Assembly: GCF_023520795.1 (NCBI RefSeq)
Contig: NZ_CP046605.1
Location: 1,905,438-1,969,437 of the forward strand
From: Corynebacterium accolens
GTDB lineage: Bacteria; Actinomycetota; Actinomycetes; Mycobacteriales; Mycobacteriaceae
Direction: 5' to 3'
Length of the DNA stretch: 64,000 bases
How positions within the stretch are numbered: position 1 is the stretch's first letter; each line of letters opens with the position of its first letter. A program made the translations under genes and the position numbers. Positions 1-8,957 of this stretch are shown here, one piece after another. A model generated the notes under the pieces. It saw only the letters and a list, made by a program, of their open reading frames with translations. It was not told the DNA's origin and made no database searches.

Positions 1-630
1 AGGGGCATCATCTTCAGCGCGCGCGGGCGCGTTCGCCGGCTCAGGATCCGGCAGACGGTCCGGCGCCTGCTTTACATCCGGCAATGCGCTTTTTACCAGC
101 GATGCATCGACCTTTTCCTCAATCTGGGAGATTTCATTGTCCACGTTCTTTCGCACGCGGTAGCGCAGGTTCTTTTCCTCTTCCGCATCGGCTGCGGTGT
201 TGTCAGCCGGGGCGCTATCTGCCTCCGCGGCATCTGCCTGCGCTGGTTTTTTCTTTGCCGCGGGCGCGGACTTCTTCGTGGCCTTGCGGGTGCGCCGAGC
301 CCGCTTGGTGGTCTTGGTCTTGCTCTCAGGCTTTGCTTCTGCCGGGCTCTCGTCCGCGATTGCAGGCTGCTCCGCATCCGAGCCCCCTTCATGGCGGGCT
401 AGAGCAGCAAAAAGGTCGCCTGCTTCCGCGCGGGTAATGGAGCTCTGCGCGGTCTTGTTCAGGCCCATGTCCTTAAGCTGGGCCACCAGCTGGCGTGACG
501 ATAAGCCGAGCTTTTTGGCCAAGGCATACACGCGGGTTTTATCTTTGAGCTCGCTCGGGTCTATGCGCTGGGCCAAAGCCGCGGCTGCCTGGAGGTTTTC
601 AGTTGTTTCTTGAGAGTTCTGTGCCGCCAT
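1..630 (-). CDS. rne: Ribonuclease E/G, N-terminal part (runs off the left edge)
   Basis: Endoribonuclease for rRNA maturation and mRNA turnover; only the first 210 codons are inside the window. The visible part has an IF2_N-like helical domain at about residues 20-75 (key residues KTRVYALAKKLGLSSRQLV), followed by a low-complexity Ala/Lys/Glu-rich region, as is typical of the long N-terminal extension of actinobacterial RNase E/G. The catalytic S1 and RNase domains lie outside. The ATG at 630 is preceded by AGGAG about 12 bases upstream. In C. glutamicum rne lies close to ndk; here about 2.6 kb of accessory genes separate them. The call rests on the N-terminal domain and synteny, because the catalytic domain is not visible. 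Confidence 0.75.
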   Translation of the reverse strand, partial: MAAQNSQETTENLQAAAALAQRIDPSELKDKTRVYALAKKLGLSSRQLVAQLKDMGLNKTAQSSITRAEAGDLFAALARHEGGSDAEQPAIADESPAEAKPESKTKTTKRARRTRKATKKSAPAAKKKPAQADAAEADSAPADNTAADAEEEKNLRYRVRKNVDNEISQIEEKVDASLVKSALPDVKQAPDRLPDPEPANAPARAEDDAP

Positions 631-830
631 TAGTTGGGCTTACTCCTGTACTTCGATTGTATGGTGCGTCGGCCACTCGGGCGCAGGCACAGCCCCAAAA
701 AGGACCGCGCCGCTGCCGCACGAATAGCCACGATAAACGCACTGCGTTAAAGCTTGTAGGATTATGAAATTATGCGCGCGCTGCGCGTGAGTTCCATTGT
801 GTCACAGAATCTTGGCGGGGCGAGCAGGCT

Positions 831-1622
831 GTGGGCGATGATACGTTTGAACTTATGGCAGAACTGGCACCACGTCCCGCCCGAACATTATCGCAGTACC
901 GGCAGCGCAATGAGATTACGCCGAAAGAGGCGTGCTTATGCGGCGTTCCGGCCGGCTTTGCCCTCGGTTTTGCTCAAACGGGGGCCAGCTACATGCTGAT
1001 AGGCGCCGCCGTTTTTGCGGTCTTTGCAGTCATCGGATTAGTGCCCCTCATCCGCCACTATCCCCGCTCCATTGGGGCTAGCCAGGATATCTACCTCGAG
1101 GGCGATTACCCCGCCATTGCTTATTGGGCGCCAGTAATTCCAATTGCTCTACCGCTAGCCATGGCCCCGCTATCCGCGGCTGGCTGGTTGCCGGACATTT
1201 CCCTGGCCCCACCCGTGGAAGGTATCTTAACCGGCGCGGTGTCGGCGTTCGCACTCCCGCTGGGCTTGTGGGCCATGTTTTCCCAGTCCTTCCGCATTGG
1301 CCGCCGCCGCATGCAGCGCATCGTGGCTGAAGATCCCTTAGAAGGGGTCACGGATAGTGCCATGCAGCTTGCCGATGCCCACCTCGATATCCTCACCGCC
1401 CTCGTCACCGCCGGGGCCGTCCAGGGCAATACGACCACCACTAAGGCTTTGTCCCGCCTGATGCAGGTGGAGCTAGATCCCCTGTCCGATGCGCTCCAGG
1501 AACTAAAAAAGCATGGGCTAGTGAAGGTAGAAAATATTGGCCTGCGCTCGAAAATAGAAAGCTGGCGCATCACCCTCACCCCTACTGGAGTGCGGTGCCT
1601 GTATCAACTTGGCAGACGCTAA
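831..1622 (+). CDS. Membrane protein with C-terminal winged-helix domain, unknown function
   Basis: A 263-residue protein I cannot assign to a named family. Three hydrophobic segments are visible at about residues 40-75, 95-125 and 133-158, followed by a basic stretch (FRIGRRRMQR). The last 75 residues look like a winged helix: helices around LDILTALVTAG and LMQVELDPLSDALQELKKHG, then a wing (LVKVENIG...ITLTPTG). This suggests a membrane-anchored DNA-binding protein with a cytoplasmic C-terminus. The start is uncertain: GTG at 831 or ATG at 855, neither with a clear ribosome site. The stop overlaps the convergent acr3 stop by two to three bases. It lies between rne and the arsenite genes; a link to arsenite is not shown. 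Confidence 0.6.
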   Translation: MGDDTFELMAELAPRPARTLSQYRQRNEITPKEACLCGVPAGFALGFAQTGASYMLIGAAVFAVFAVIGLVPLIRHYPRSIGASQDIYLEGDYPAIAYWAPVIPIALPLAMAPLSAAGWLPDISLAPPVEGILTGAVSAFALPLGLWAMFSQSFRIGRRRMQRIVAEDPLEGVTDSAMQLADAHLDILTALVTAGAVQGNTTTTKALSRLMQVELDPLSDALQELKKHGLVKVENIGLRSKIESWRITLTPTGVRCLYQLGRR

Positions 1623-2683
1623 TTCGGCAGACTCGGGTCTCCTGGAAATAACTTGGGACCAATCCAGAGCATTACGTATACCAAGCCAACCAAAACCGGA
1701 ATTTCAACAAGAGGCCCAATGGTACCGGCTAACGCTTGAGCAGAGGTGGCACCAAAGGTACCGATGGACACCGCGATGGCTAACTCAAAATTATTTCCCG
1801 CTGCGGTAAAGGCCACTGAGGCAGACTGTGCATAATTCATTCCGGCAGCTTTAGCTACGCCCAAAGCCAGAAAGAACATCCCGACAAAGTACAGCATCAG
1901 AGGCACCGCTACCCTAACCACCGCTATCGGCTGCTCCACGAGCTGTTCTCCCTGCAGGGAGAACAGTAAGACGATTGTGTACAACAAACCGATCATTGCT
2001 AAAGGAGACACGGCGGGAAGGTAGCGGTTTTCAAACCACTCACGCCCTTTAGTTTTCTCTGCCCATACTCGGGAGATGACCCCGAGCAAAAGCGGAATAC
2101 CTAGGAACACGAGCACCGAAGTAACAATGGACCAAAAAGAAAATTCGACAGATGTGGTATCAAGGCCCAGCCACCCCGGCAGTATCTGCAAATAAAACCA
2201 ACCCAGGACTCCGAACATCGCAACCTGGAAAACGGAGTTGATTGCTACTAGTACTGCCGTGGCTTCCCGGTCACCGCAGGATAGGTCTGACCATACCAAG
2301 ACCATAGCGATGCAGCGGGCAAGGCCGACAATAATAAGACCCGTGCGCAATTCTGGTTGATCCGCCAAAAATATCCAGGCCAGTACGAACATGAATGCTG
2401 GCCCTACGAGCCAATTCAAGACGATCGACACGGTCATCAGCCGTCTGTCAGTGGCAATCTCCCGGGTCTTTTCATAGCGCACTTTAGCAAGCGGTGGATA
2501 CATCATCACCAGCAGCCCTAAAGCGATTGGAAGGGAAATACCTCCAATTTCCAAAGCTGAGAGCGCTCTTCCAATTCCCGGAAGAAAATGGCCTATAAGC
2601 AGGCCAAGAATCATAGCTATGATGATCCACACGGGAAGAAAGCGATCGAGAAAAGCCAAACGCGGCTGCTGTGATGTAGCCAT
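1619..2683 (-). CDS. acr3: ACR3-family arsenite efflux permease
   Basis: Integral membrane protein of the BASS superfamily that extrudes arsenite. 354 residues, the usual ACR3 length, with about ten hydrophobic segments. The conserved Cys of ACR3 pumps is seen in GLARCIAMVLVW (C124), along with a highly conserved MYPPLAKVRYE segment at about 61-71. I chose ATG 2683 because GAGGAG stands directly upstream; the frame stays open to 2725 but without a ribosome site. It is divergent from arsR (2794) across a palindromic operator at 2737-2762, so it is probably induced by As(III). No arsC arsenate reductase is adjacent, unlike the ars operons of C. glutamicum. Confidence 0.9.
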   Translation of the reverse strand: MATSQQPRLAFLDRFLPVWIIIAMILGLLIGHFLPGIGRALSALEIGGISLPIALGLLVMMYPPLAKVRYEKTREIATDRRLMTVSIVLNWLVGPAFMFVLAWIFLADQPELRTGLIIVGLARCIAMVLVWSDLSCGDREATAVLVAINSVFQVAMFGVLGWFYLQILPGWLGLDTTSVEFSFWSIVTSVLVFLGIPLLLGVISRVWAEKTKGREWFENRYLPAVSPLAMIGLLYTIVLLFSLQGEQLVEQPIAVVRVAVPLMLYFVGMFFLALGVAKAAGMNYAQSASVAFTAAGNNFELAIAVSIGTFGATSAQALAGTIGPLVEIPVLVGLVYVMLWIGPKLFPGDPSLPN

Positions 2684-2736
2684 AACCGTCTCCTCTATTG
2701 ACCCAAGTAGCACTGTATTCTGCACTACTGTAACCG

Positions 2737-2762
2737 TTCATATCGATGCTCGTCAATATGAA
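2737..2762. promoter_or_regulatory. Probable ArsR operator between acr3 and arsR
   Basis: Imperfect palindrome TTCATATCGA, six-base spacer, TCAATATGAA; nine of ten arm positions pair. It lies in the 110-base divergent region and overlaps the expected -35 position of arsR. ArsR-type repressors commonly bind ATTCAT-type inverted repeats, so assigning it to the neighbouring ArsR is inference from position and symmetry. Confidence 0.65.
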
Positions 2763-2781
2763 TAGATGAGGCAAACGCCCA

Positions 2782-2787
2782 TATACT
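2782..2787 (+). promoter_or_regulatory. -10 element TATACT of arsR (leaderless start likely)
   Basis: TATACT fits TANANT and ends six bases before the arsR ATG, so the transcript would begin at or next to the start codon. Confidence 0.5.
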
Positions 2788-2793
2788 AAAGGC

Positions 2794-3144
2794 ATGGTTT
2801 CTTCGCACGGCACGACCAAAAATCCCCACATCAACGAATGTTGTTCACTCAGCAACGGCCCCATAGACCAGGCCGATTCCGTGCATCTTGCCCAGCAATT
2901 CAAGGTACTTGCAGATCCCGCCCGACTTCGTCTTTTATCCATCTTGTGCGATGAAGGCTGCGGCCCGATGAGCGTTTCCGAACTGACCACATTATCCGGT
3001 CTCAGCCAGCCGACGGTGTCTCACCATCTTGCAAAATTGCGGGATGCTGGCCTCTTAGCCAAACGGCAAACTGGCCGCACCGTCACCCATGAAGTGCAAA
3101 AACAAGCTTTCACCGCACTGTGCAAGTTACTCTCCTTCGATTAA
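2794..3144 (+). CDS. arsR: ArsR/SmtB-family arsenite-responsive repressor
   Basis: A 116-residue winged-helix repressor that releases DNA when it binds As(III). The recognition helix reads LSGLSQPTVSHHLAKLRDAG (about 78-97). Metal ligands can be proposed: vicinal Cys16-Cys17 in NECCS plus Cys56 in CDEGCGP. This has the same spacing as the Cys15/Cys16/Cys55 site described for C. glutamicum ArsR, so it belongs to that sensor type rather than the plasmid R773 type. It is divergently paired with acr3. A TATACT -10 sits six bases upstream of the ATG, so translation is probably leaderless. Confidence 0.92.
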   Translation: MVSSHGTTKNPHINECCSLSNGPIDQADSVHLAQQFKVLADPARLRLLSILCDEGCGPMSVSELTTLSGLSQPTVSHHLAKLRDAGLLAKRQTGRTVTHEVQKQAFTALCKLLSFD

Positions 3145-3242
3145 AGAGCCACTAACTATAAAACTTTGAGCTAATATGCCCGCAATTCTGTGAGCCAATC
3201 AACGTTTTTAGACCCTTAATAAATCCCTTTATAAAGGAAAAG

Positions 3243-3263
3243 GCCCGAGCTTAACGCTCGGGC
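3243..3263. terminator. Rho-independent terminator downstream of ndk
   Basis: GCCCGAGC, five-base loop, GCTCGGGC. Read leftward it is followed by CCTTTTCCTTT, a fair U-tract, so it terminates ndk; it may also serve arsR from the other side. Confidence 0.75.
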
Positions 3264-3291
3264 TTCCTTGAAATCTAGGTAGCTTCAGTAC

Positions 3292-3702
3292 TTAGAGATT
3301 CGGGAACCAAATTCCGATCTCGCGCTCTGCGGACTCTGGGGAGTCGGAGCCGTGCACGATGTTCTCGCCCACGCTGAGTGCGAAGTCACCGCGGATGGAA
3401 CCCGGTGCGGCCTTGGAAACGGGGTCGGTGCCACCGGCCAGCTGGCGCCATGCCTCGATGGCGCGCTCGCCTTCAACAACGCCGGCAATCAGCGGTGCGG
3501 AGGTGATGAAGTCCACCAGCTCGCCGAAGAATGGCTTGTCCTTGTGCTCTTCGTAGTGCTTTTCTGCGGTCTCGCGGTCAGCCACGCGCAGGTCCAGCTC
3601 GGCCAGCTTGAGGCCCTTGCGCTCGATGCGGGCGATGATCTCGCCCACGTGGCCATTCTTTACGCCGTCCGGCTTAATGAGGATCAATGTACGTTCAGTC
3701 AT
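3292..3702 (-). CDS. ndk: Nucleoside diphosphate kinase
   Basis: Transfers the gamma-phosphate between NTPs and NDPs through a phosphohistidine; cytosolic. 136 residues, the standard length. N-terminal [13 protein letters not shown] and the catalytic His117 in NIVHGSDS are intact. ATG 3702 is chosen because it gives the canonical N-terminus and because TACAGT lies seven bases upstream, indicating a leaderless transcript. The frame extends further upstream but without family similarity. It is last in the leftward valS-folC-DUF4233-small-protein series, although its own promoter suggests separate expression. Confidence 0.96.
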   Translation of the reverse strand: MTERTLILIKPDGVKNGHVGEIIARIERKGLKLAELDLRVADRETAEKHYEEHKDKPFFGELVDFITSAPLIAGVVEGERAIEAWRQLAGGTDPVSKAAPGSIRGDFALSVGENIVHGSDSPESAEREIGIWFPNL

Positions 3703-3709
3703 GCCCCAT

Positions 3710-3715
3710 ACTGTA
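3710..3715 (-). promoter_or_regulatory. -10 element TACAGT of ndk (leaderless start)
   Basis: TACAGT on the minus strand, TANANT type, ends seven bases before the ndk ATG; no Shine-Dalgarno sequence is present. Confidence 0.6.
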
Positions 3716-3788
3716 CCGAATACCCACAACTCGTCCACGACCGAGGGCTATAAGTGGGGGCAGCGTAGTGGTCGGCATTTAATAAGCA

Positions 3789-4100
3789 TTAAGTAAGCTG
3801 CTGGACTATCTCCGTCGCGCCCTCGTGGGAGGTACCCCGAAACCACAGGCGCACTTGGTTGACGGCCGTGCCGAACTGGCCGTTGCCCAGCAAACGTTTA
3901 ATCTCTGCGCGCTGCTCTTTATCCAAATCATCAATGGTGGCTTCTTCTGCCCGCTGAAAATTAGCGCGCAGGGCCAGGGCCAAAAATACGGCGGCAATGA
4001 TAAGCGCTACTAGCGGCAGCCACGGCGCACCCGTGGCCGCGCGGGCAGCTACCGCGGCAATGCAAGCCAGGGCCGCGAGGACGAGATAGACGGTGCGCAT
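3789..4100 (-). CDS. Small membrane protein of the folC-ndk cluster, unknown function
   Basis: 103 residues. Two closely spaced hydrophobic segments (about 4-24 and 27-45, rich in Ala and Leu) are followed by a charged, probably cytoplasmic C-terminal half (DDLDKEQRAEIKRLLGNGQFGTA). It begins five bases after the DUF4233 gene stop and is thus translationally linked to folC. A protein of this size sits at the same place in related corynebacteria, but I know of no assigned role. Confidence 0.7.
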   Translation of the reverse strand: MRTVYLVLAALACIAAVAARAATGAPWLPLVALIIAAVFLALALRANFQRAEEATIDDLDKEQRAEIKRLLGNGQFGTAVNQVRLWFRGTSHEGATEIVQQLT

Positions 4101-4105
4101 GGCCC

Positions 4106-4600
4106 CTACTTCTGGTTGAGGTGCTGGGTAGTTAAGTAACCGCGCTTCATGCGGGCGATTAAGTTACTGCGCAAATACGCCGCGAGCAGCCACTCCATGC
4201 CGAAGATGATGAAGATCGCGGCGATGGACCAGTGCGCCATAAACCCCAGGATAAGCCCCAATAGCTGCGCCCAGACGATGACGGTCAGCGCCCACTTCTT
4301 ATTCATAAACGCGATCATGCCCAGGTGGAATATCAGGGCACCTACGACCACACCGTAGTTAAACGGCGTCCACAGCGTGCCGTCATACAGCTTGTACAAC
4401 AGAGGCAGGGCTAAAACGAGCGTGATCGACTCCATGATGAGCGAGCTGGCGATGACCATGCCATTAAAGCTCTTGAGCGGATCCTTGACGGGGTCCTGCC
4501 CCAAGCCCAATGGGCCGATTTCATTATCCGCGACTTCATCGCCGCGGCGCGGCGGACGAGGCGGACGAGACGGGCGGGACCGGGGATCAGGGCTGGTCAT
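4106..4600 (-). CDS. DUF4233 membrane protein
   Basis: 164 residues. A proline/arginine-rich N-terminus (PRSRPSRPPRPPRRGDE) is followed by about four hydrophobic segments between residues 48 and 145. DUF4233 proteins are found next to folC in actinobacteria; their function is not known. The ATG at 4600 overlaps the folC stop by four bases (ATGA), which implies translational coupling to folylpolyglutamate synthesis. Confidence 0.85.
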   Translation of the reverse strand: MTSPDPRSRPSRPPRPPRRGDEVADNEIGPLGLGQDPVKDPLKSFNGMVIASSLIMESITLVLALPLLYKLYDGTLWTPFNYGVVVGALIFHLGMIAFMNKKWALTVIVWAQLLGLILGFMAHWSIAAIFIIFGMEWLLAAYLRSNLIARMKRGYLTTQHLNQK

Positions 4601-6168
4601 GCGGGCTCCTTTCCAAACATCGCGCGGGCTTCACCTGCGGTGACCACCGAACCGGTAATGACAATACCGGAGCCGGATTGCACCTCGGATTCCTCGGCCA
4701 GCTCCACGGCTTGCGCGTAGGCACCGGGCAGATCATCGGCCACATAGACGCGCTCTTCGCCATAAATATCGCGGGCCGTTTCCGCTAGTTCATAGGCATC
4801 GAGCGCGCGCGGCGAGGAATTCTGGGAAATGACTACCTCGCTCAAATACGGCTCCAGCGCGGCGAGGATTCCCTGGGCGTCCTTATCGGCAAAGATGGAG
4901 ACTACGCCGATAAGCCGCGCGAAGTCGAAATCGCGGTCGAGCGCCGCGCCGAGCGCCTTGGCGCCGTGGGGGTTATGGGCGGCATCGATAAACGTCGTGG
5001 GCGAGGTGCGCACGCGCTCAAGGCGGCCGGGCGAAATCGTCTTGGCAAAACCATTGCGCACAGAGGCAATATCCAGAGGATGCCCGGAAGCGGCACCGAA
5101 GAAGGCTTCCACCGCCGCAAGGGCAACGGCCGCGTTCTTGGCCTGGTGCTCGCCGTGCAGCGGCAAGAAAATATCCTCATACATGCCGCCGAGGCCCTGG
5201 ATATTGACCTGCTGGCCACCGACCGCGATGCGGGATTCTAGGGCCGCGAACTCTGCGCCGGAGCGCGCCACGCCCGCATCCATATCCACCGCGCGCTGCA
5301 GAATGACCTGCATGGCCTCGGGGACTTGCTCGGCAATAATGGCGATGTTTTCGTTCGGGGTCAGCGGGTCTTCGGCATCGGCGCGGCGCTTGATGATGCC
5401 CGCCTTCTCCCCCGCAATCTCCCGAATATCGCTGCCCAGGTAATCCGTGTGGTCAAGACCCACCGGGGTGATTACGGAGACGTCTGCATTGACCACGTTC
5501 GTGGCATCCCACAGCCCGCCGAGGCCAACCTCGACGACGGCGACGTCAACGGGGGCATCGGCAAACGCTGCATAGGACAGGCCCACCAGGACCTCGAACT
5601 TGGACATGGGGACATCGGAACGCGCATCCACCATCTCCACATACGGCTTGATTTCGTGCCACAGGCGCACGTAGTCGCGCGGGTGGATGGGCCGGCCATC
5701 GATGCCGATGCGCTCGGTGACCCGCTGCAGGTGCGGGCTGGTGACCAGGCCCACGCGGCGGTGGAAGGAACGCAGCAGCGAATCGACCATGCGCGCGGTA
5801 GAAGACTTGCCGTTGGTGCCCGCGATGTGGATGACATCAAAGGATTGCTCGGGGTGGCCGAGCAAATCCATGAGCATCTCGATGCGCTCCAGGGTGGGCT
5901 CGATCTTGGTCTCCGGCCAGCGCTGGTTGAGCTCGTCTTCCACCTCACCGAGCGCCTGCAGCTCCTCCGGGGATACCTCTTGGGGCGCGGCGTCATTATA
6001 TTCTTCGTCCTCGCCCATGCCCAGGTTCAGGGTCAGGCCCGATTCCGTGATCTCCACCGGGGTGCCATCGGTACCCTCCTTGAGGGCGTCGACGATCTCA
6101 AAATCGTCCTCTCCCCCGGCGGCCTCGCCATTGCCGTTGGCGTCGTGATTGAAGCGCTGATCTGACAC
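4597..6168 (-). CDS. folC: Bifunctional folylpolyglutamate synthase / dihydrofolate synthase
   Basis: Adds glutamate to dihydropteroate and to folates in an ATP-dependent ligation of the Mur ligase type. The P-loop GTNGKSS lies at 117-123 and a HPRDYVRLWHEI segment follows. At 523 residues it is longer than the usual 430-450 because of an acidic N-terminal extension of about 85 residues (VEITESGLTLNLGMGEDEEY), a corynebacterial feature of unknown role. GTG start at 6168 overlaps the valS stop by one base (TAGTG), and the DUF4233 gene overlaps its end, so valS-folC-DUF4233 form one operon. Confidence 0.95.
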   Translation of the reverse strand: MSDQRFNHDANGNGEAAGGEDDFEIVDALKEGTDGTPVEITESGLTLNLGMGEDEEYNDAAPQEVSPEELQALGEVEDELNQRWPETKIEPTLERIEMLMDLLGHPEQSFDVIHIAGTNGKSSTARMVDSLLRSFHRRVGLVTSPHLQRVTERIGIDGRPIHPRDYVRLWHEIKPYVEMVDARSDVPMSKFEVLVGLSYAAFADAPVDVAVVEVGLGGLWDATNVVNADVSVITPVGLDHTDYLGSDIREIAGEKAGIIKRRADAEDPLTPNENIAIIAEQVPEAMQVILQRAVDMDAGVARSGAEFAALESRIAVGGQQVNIQGLGGMYEDIFLPLHGEHQAKNAAVALAAVEAFFGAASGHPLDIASVRNGFAKTISPGRLERVRTSPTTFIDAAHNPHGAKALGAALDRDFDFARLIGVVSIFADKDAQGILAALEPYLSEVVISQNSSPRALDAYELAETARDIYGEERVYVADDLPGAYAQAVELAEESEVQSGSGIVITGSVVTAGEARAMFGKEPA

Positions 6169-8900
6169 TACTTAAGGCCCTCCAAACGGCTGGTAATGCG
6201 CTCGACTTCCTCGCGCGCGATGTCTTGGCGCGCCCGAATCTTATTGACCACGTCTTCCGGCGCCTTGGCCAGGAAGTTCTCATTGCCCAGCTTTTTGCCT
6301 GTCTGTTCCAGTTCCTTATTGGCCTTGGCCAGATCCTTTTCCAGGCGCTTGCGCTCGGCTTCAACGTCGACCGCACCGTGGGTATCCAGCGTGACCTCCA
6401 CGGTGGCCTGGGACAGACGCACCTCAATGGAGGCCGAGGGGTTAAAGTCCTCGTCCGGCGCGGTGGTATTGGCCAGGTTGCGGACCAATTCCTCTTGGCC
6501 CTGCAGGTCTGCCGCGGCGAAGTCGAGGCGGCCCGGTACCTTCTGCGATGGCTTGACGCCCTGATCGGAGCGGAAGCGGCGCAGCTCGGTGATGAGCTTA
6601 TCGGCATCGTCAATGCGGCGGGCGGCCACCGCGTCCTTGGTGGCGCCGCCGTTGGTATCGGCCACTGTGGGCCATGGGGCGATGACGATGGATTCCCCGC
6701 CGGTCAATGCCTTCCACAGCACCTCGGTCACATACGGCATGGTGGGGTGCAATAGGCGCAGCACCACGTCGATGACGCGGCCCAAAACGATCTGGGTATT
6801 GCGGCCTTCTACCGTTTCGCCATCACGCGGGATCTGCGTCTTGGCAATCTCCAGGTACCAGTCACAGAGCTCATCCCAGGTGAAGTGGTAAAGCAGCTCG
6901 TTGGCCTTGGCAAATTGATAATCGTCCAAGTAGGCATCGACCTGAGTGCGCACCTCTTCGGCGCGGTCGAGGATCCAGCGGTCGGCATCGGAAAGCTCCG
7001 TGCGTTTTGGCAGCGGTGCCACGCCGGCGCCGTTCATCAGCGCGAACTTGGTGGCATTAAAGAGCTTGGTAGCGAAATTGCGCGATGCCGCAGCGGCGTC
7101 AGAGCCCAGCGGCAAATCCACGCCCGGGTTGGCGCCGCGGGCCAGGGTAAAGCGCAGCGCATCGGCGCCGTAATCGCGCACCCAGTCCATCGGGTCAATG
7201 CCATTGCCCAGGGACTTGGACATCTTGCGGCCCTGCTCATCGCGCACAAGTCCGTGCAAGTAGAGGTCCTTGAAAGGAATCTGCGGGCGGCCATCGGTGC
7301 CCTGACCCAAAAGCTCTGGGGTCTTGGTGCCGGCGAAGGTACCAAACATCATCATGCGTGCGACCCAGAAGAACAAGATGTCATAGGCCGTGACCAGCAC
7401 GTTAGTGGGATAGAACTTCTCCAGATCCGGGGTCTTATCGGGCCAGCCCAGGGTGGAAAATGGCCACAGCGCCGAAGAGAACCAGGTATCGAGGACATCC
7501 GGATCCTGCTCGTATCCTGCCGGCGGCTCCTCATCGGGGCCGACGCACACGATGTCGCGTTCGACCTCGCCGGACTCGTTCGTGCGCTCCGGGCCGTACC
7601 AAATGGGGATGCGGTGGCCCCACCACAGCTGGCGGGAAATGCACCAATCGTGCATGTCATCGACCCACTCGAAATAGCGCGGTTCCAGCGACTGCGGGTG
7701 CAAGACGGTATCGCCCTCACGCACGGCGTCACCGGAAGCCTTCGCCATCTGCGCGACATCGACGAACCACTGCAGCGATAGGCGCGGCTCGATGGGCTCG
7801 CCGGAGCGCTCCGAGTGGCCCACGGAGTGAACATAGGGGCGGATTTCTTTGAGGATGCGCCCCTGCTCCCGCAGCGCCTCCCTAATTTCCACGCGCGCAT
7901 CTTCGCGCGTCATGCCATCAAACCGGGTGCCGGTATGCGCGATGTGGCCGGTGGTATCCATCACCGTCGGCATATCCAAGTTATGGCGGGTGCCCATGGC
8001 GTAGTCATTTGGATCGTGGGCCGGGGTGATCTTTACCGCACCGGTACCAAAATCCATGTCCACGTAATCATCGGCGATGATCTTCAGCTTCAGGTCATCG
8101 CGGAAGGGGTGATCCAATTCTTGGCCCACGAGGTGGGCGTAGCGCTCATCGTCGGGGTGGACGGCAATGGCGACATCGCCAAGCATGGTTTCCACACGCG
8201 TGGTGGCAACAATGAGGTGCGGCTCATCGTCATTGAGCGAGCCATAACGGATGGAGACCAGCTCGCCCTCGACGTCCTTGTAGACGACCTCGATATCAGA
8301 AACGGCGGTCTCCAACACCGGCGACCAATTGACCAGGCGGTTGGCCCGGTAAATCATGCCCTCATCGTAGAGGTTCTTAAAAATGGTCTGCACCGCGCGC
8401 GACAGGCCCTCATCCAGGGTAAAGCGCTCGCGGGTCCAGTCCACGGAGTCACCGATGGCGCGCATCTGGTTCTGGATGGTGCCGCCGTATTGCTCCTTCC
8501 ATTCCCAGACCTTGTCGATGAATTCCTCGCGCTCATAATCCCAGCGCTTCTTTCCCTCCTGCTCACGCAGACGGGCCTCCACCTTGGTCTGGGTGGCGAT
8601 GCCTGCGTGGTCAGCGCCCGGCAGCCACAGGGTGGCATAGCCCTGCATGCGCTTGCGGCGAATGATGGAGTCGATCAGAGTGTGGTCCAAGGCGTGGCCC
8701 ATGTGCAGCTGGCCGGTGACGTTCGGCGGCGGCAGCACGATGGAATAGGGCTCCGCCTCCGAGGATGCATCCGGGGTGAAGTAACCGGCGCTTACCCAGC
8801 CTTCGTAGAGGTCTTTTTCTACTGCCTGCGGCTCCCAGGACTTGGGAAGCTGGTCCGCGCGGTTGGTGCCAACGAGTTGCTCTTTATTCTGATCAGTCAC
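6168..8900 (-). CDS. valS: Valyl-tRNA synthetase
   Basis: Class Ia aminoacyl-tRNA synthetase charging tRNA-Val, with editing domain. 910 residues. The HIGH-type motif HMGH is at 66-69 and KMSKS near residue 560 ([14 protein letters not shown]). A C-terminal coiled coil ([20 protein letters not shown]) is typical of ValS. GTG 8900 is chosen because the protein N-terminus begins there and TAGAGT stands seven bases upstream; the longer open frame to 9473 is antisense to panB. It is divergent from panB, the two starts being only 57 bases apart. Confidence 0.97.
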   Translation of the reverse strand: MTDQNKEQLVGTNRADQLPKSWEPQAVEKDLYEGWVSAGYFTPDASSEAEPYSIVLPPPNVTGQLHMGHALDHTLIDSIIRRKRMQGYATLWLPGADHAGIATQTKVEARLREQEGKKRWDYEREEFIDKVWEWKEQYGGTIQNQMRAIGDSVDWTRERFTLDEGLSRAVQTIFKNLYDEGMIYRANRLVNWSPVLETAVSDIEVVYKDVEGELVSIRYGSLNDDEPHLIVATTRVETMLGDVAIAVHPDDERYAHLVGQELDHPFRDDLKLKIIADDYVDMDFGTGAVKITPAHDPNDYAMGTRHNLDMPTVMDTTGHIAHTGTRFDGMTREDARVEIREALREQGRILKEIRPYVHSVGHSERSGEPIEPRLSLQWFVDVAQMAKASGDAVREGDTVLHPQSLEPRYFEWVDDMHDWCISRQLWWGHRIPIWYGPERTNESGEVERDIVCVGPDEEPPAGYEQDPDVLDTWFSSALWPFSTLGWPDKTPDLEKFYPTNVLVTAYDILFFWVARMMMFGTFAGTKTPELLGQGTDGRPQIPFKDLYLHGLVRDEQGRKMSKSLGNGIDPMDWVRDYGADALRFTLARGANPGVDLPLGSDAAAASRNFATKLFNATKFALMNGAGVAPLPKRTELSDADRWILDRAEEVRTQVDAYLDDYQFAKANELLYHFTWDELCDWYLEIAKTQIPRDGETVEGRNTQIVLGRVIDVVLRLLHPTMPYVTEVLWKALTGGESIVIAPWPTVADTNGGATKDAVAARRIDDADKLITELRRFRSDQGVKPSQKVPGRLDFAAADLQGQEELVRNLANTTAPDEDFNPSASIEVRLSQATVEVTLDTHGAVDVEAERKRLEKDLAKANKELEQTGKKLGNENFLAKAPEDVVNKIRARQDIAREEVERITSRLEGLK

Positions 8901-8907
8901 CTGGCCA

Positions 8908-8913
8908 ACTCTA
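8908..8913 (-). promoter_or_regulatory. -10 element TAGAGT of valS (leaderless start)
   Basis: TAGAGT on the minus strand ends seven bases before the valS GTG; the region lacks a good ribosome site. Confidence 0.55.
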
Positions 8914-8945
8914 CCCTGTGCGTCAACTGGCACCACCGGCCTGTC

Positions 8946-8951
8946 TAGAGT
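8946..8951 (+). promoter_or_regulatory. -10 element TAGAGT of panB (leaderless start)
   Basis: The same hexamer as in front of valS, on the other strand, ends six bases before the panB ATG. Confidence 0.55.
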
Positions 8952-8957
8952 AAGGGC

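Noticed and set aside
5326-6165. Long plus-strand frame opposite folC
   Set aside because: Shadow of folC with the composition expected from its antisense strand; the same holds for large frames opposite valS (6885-8948), tig, ettA and ctaG.
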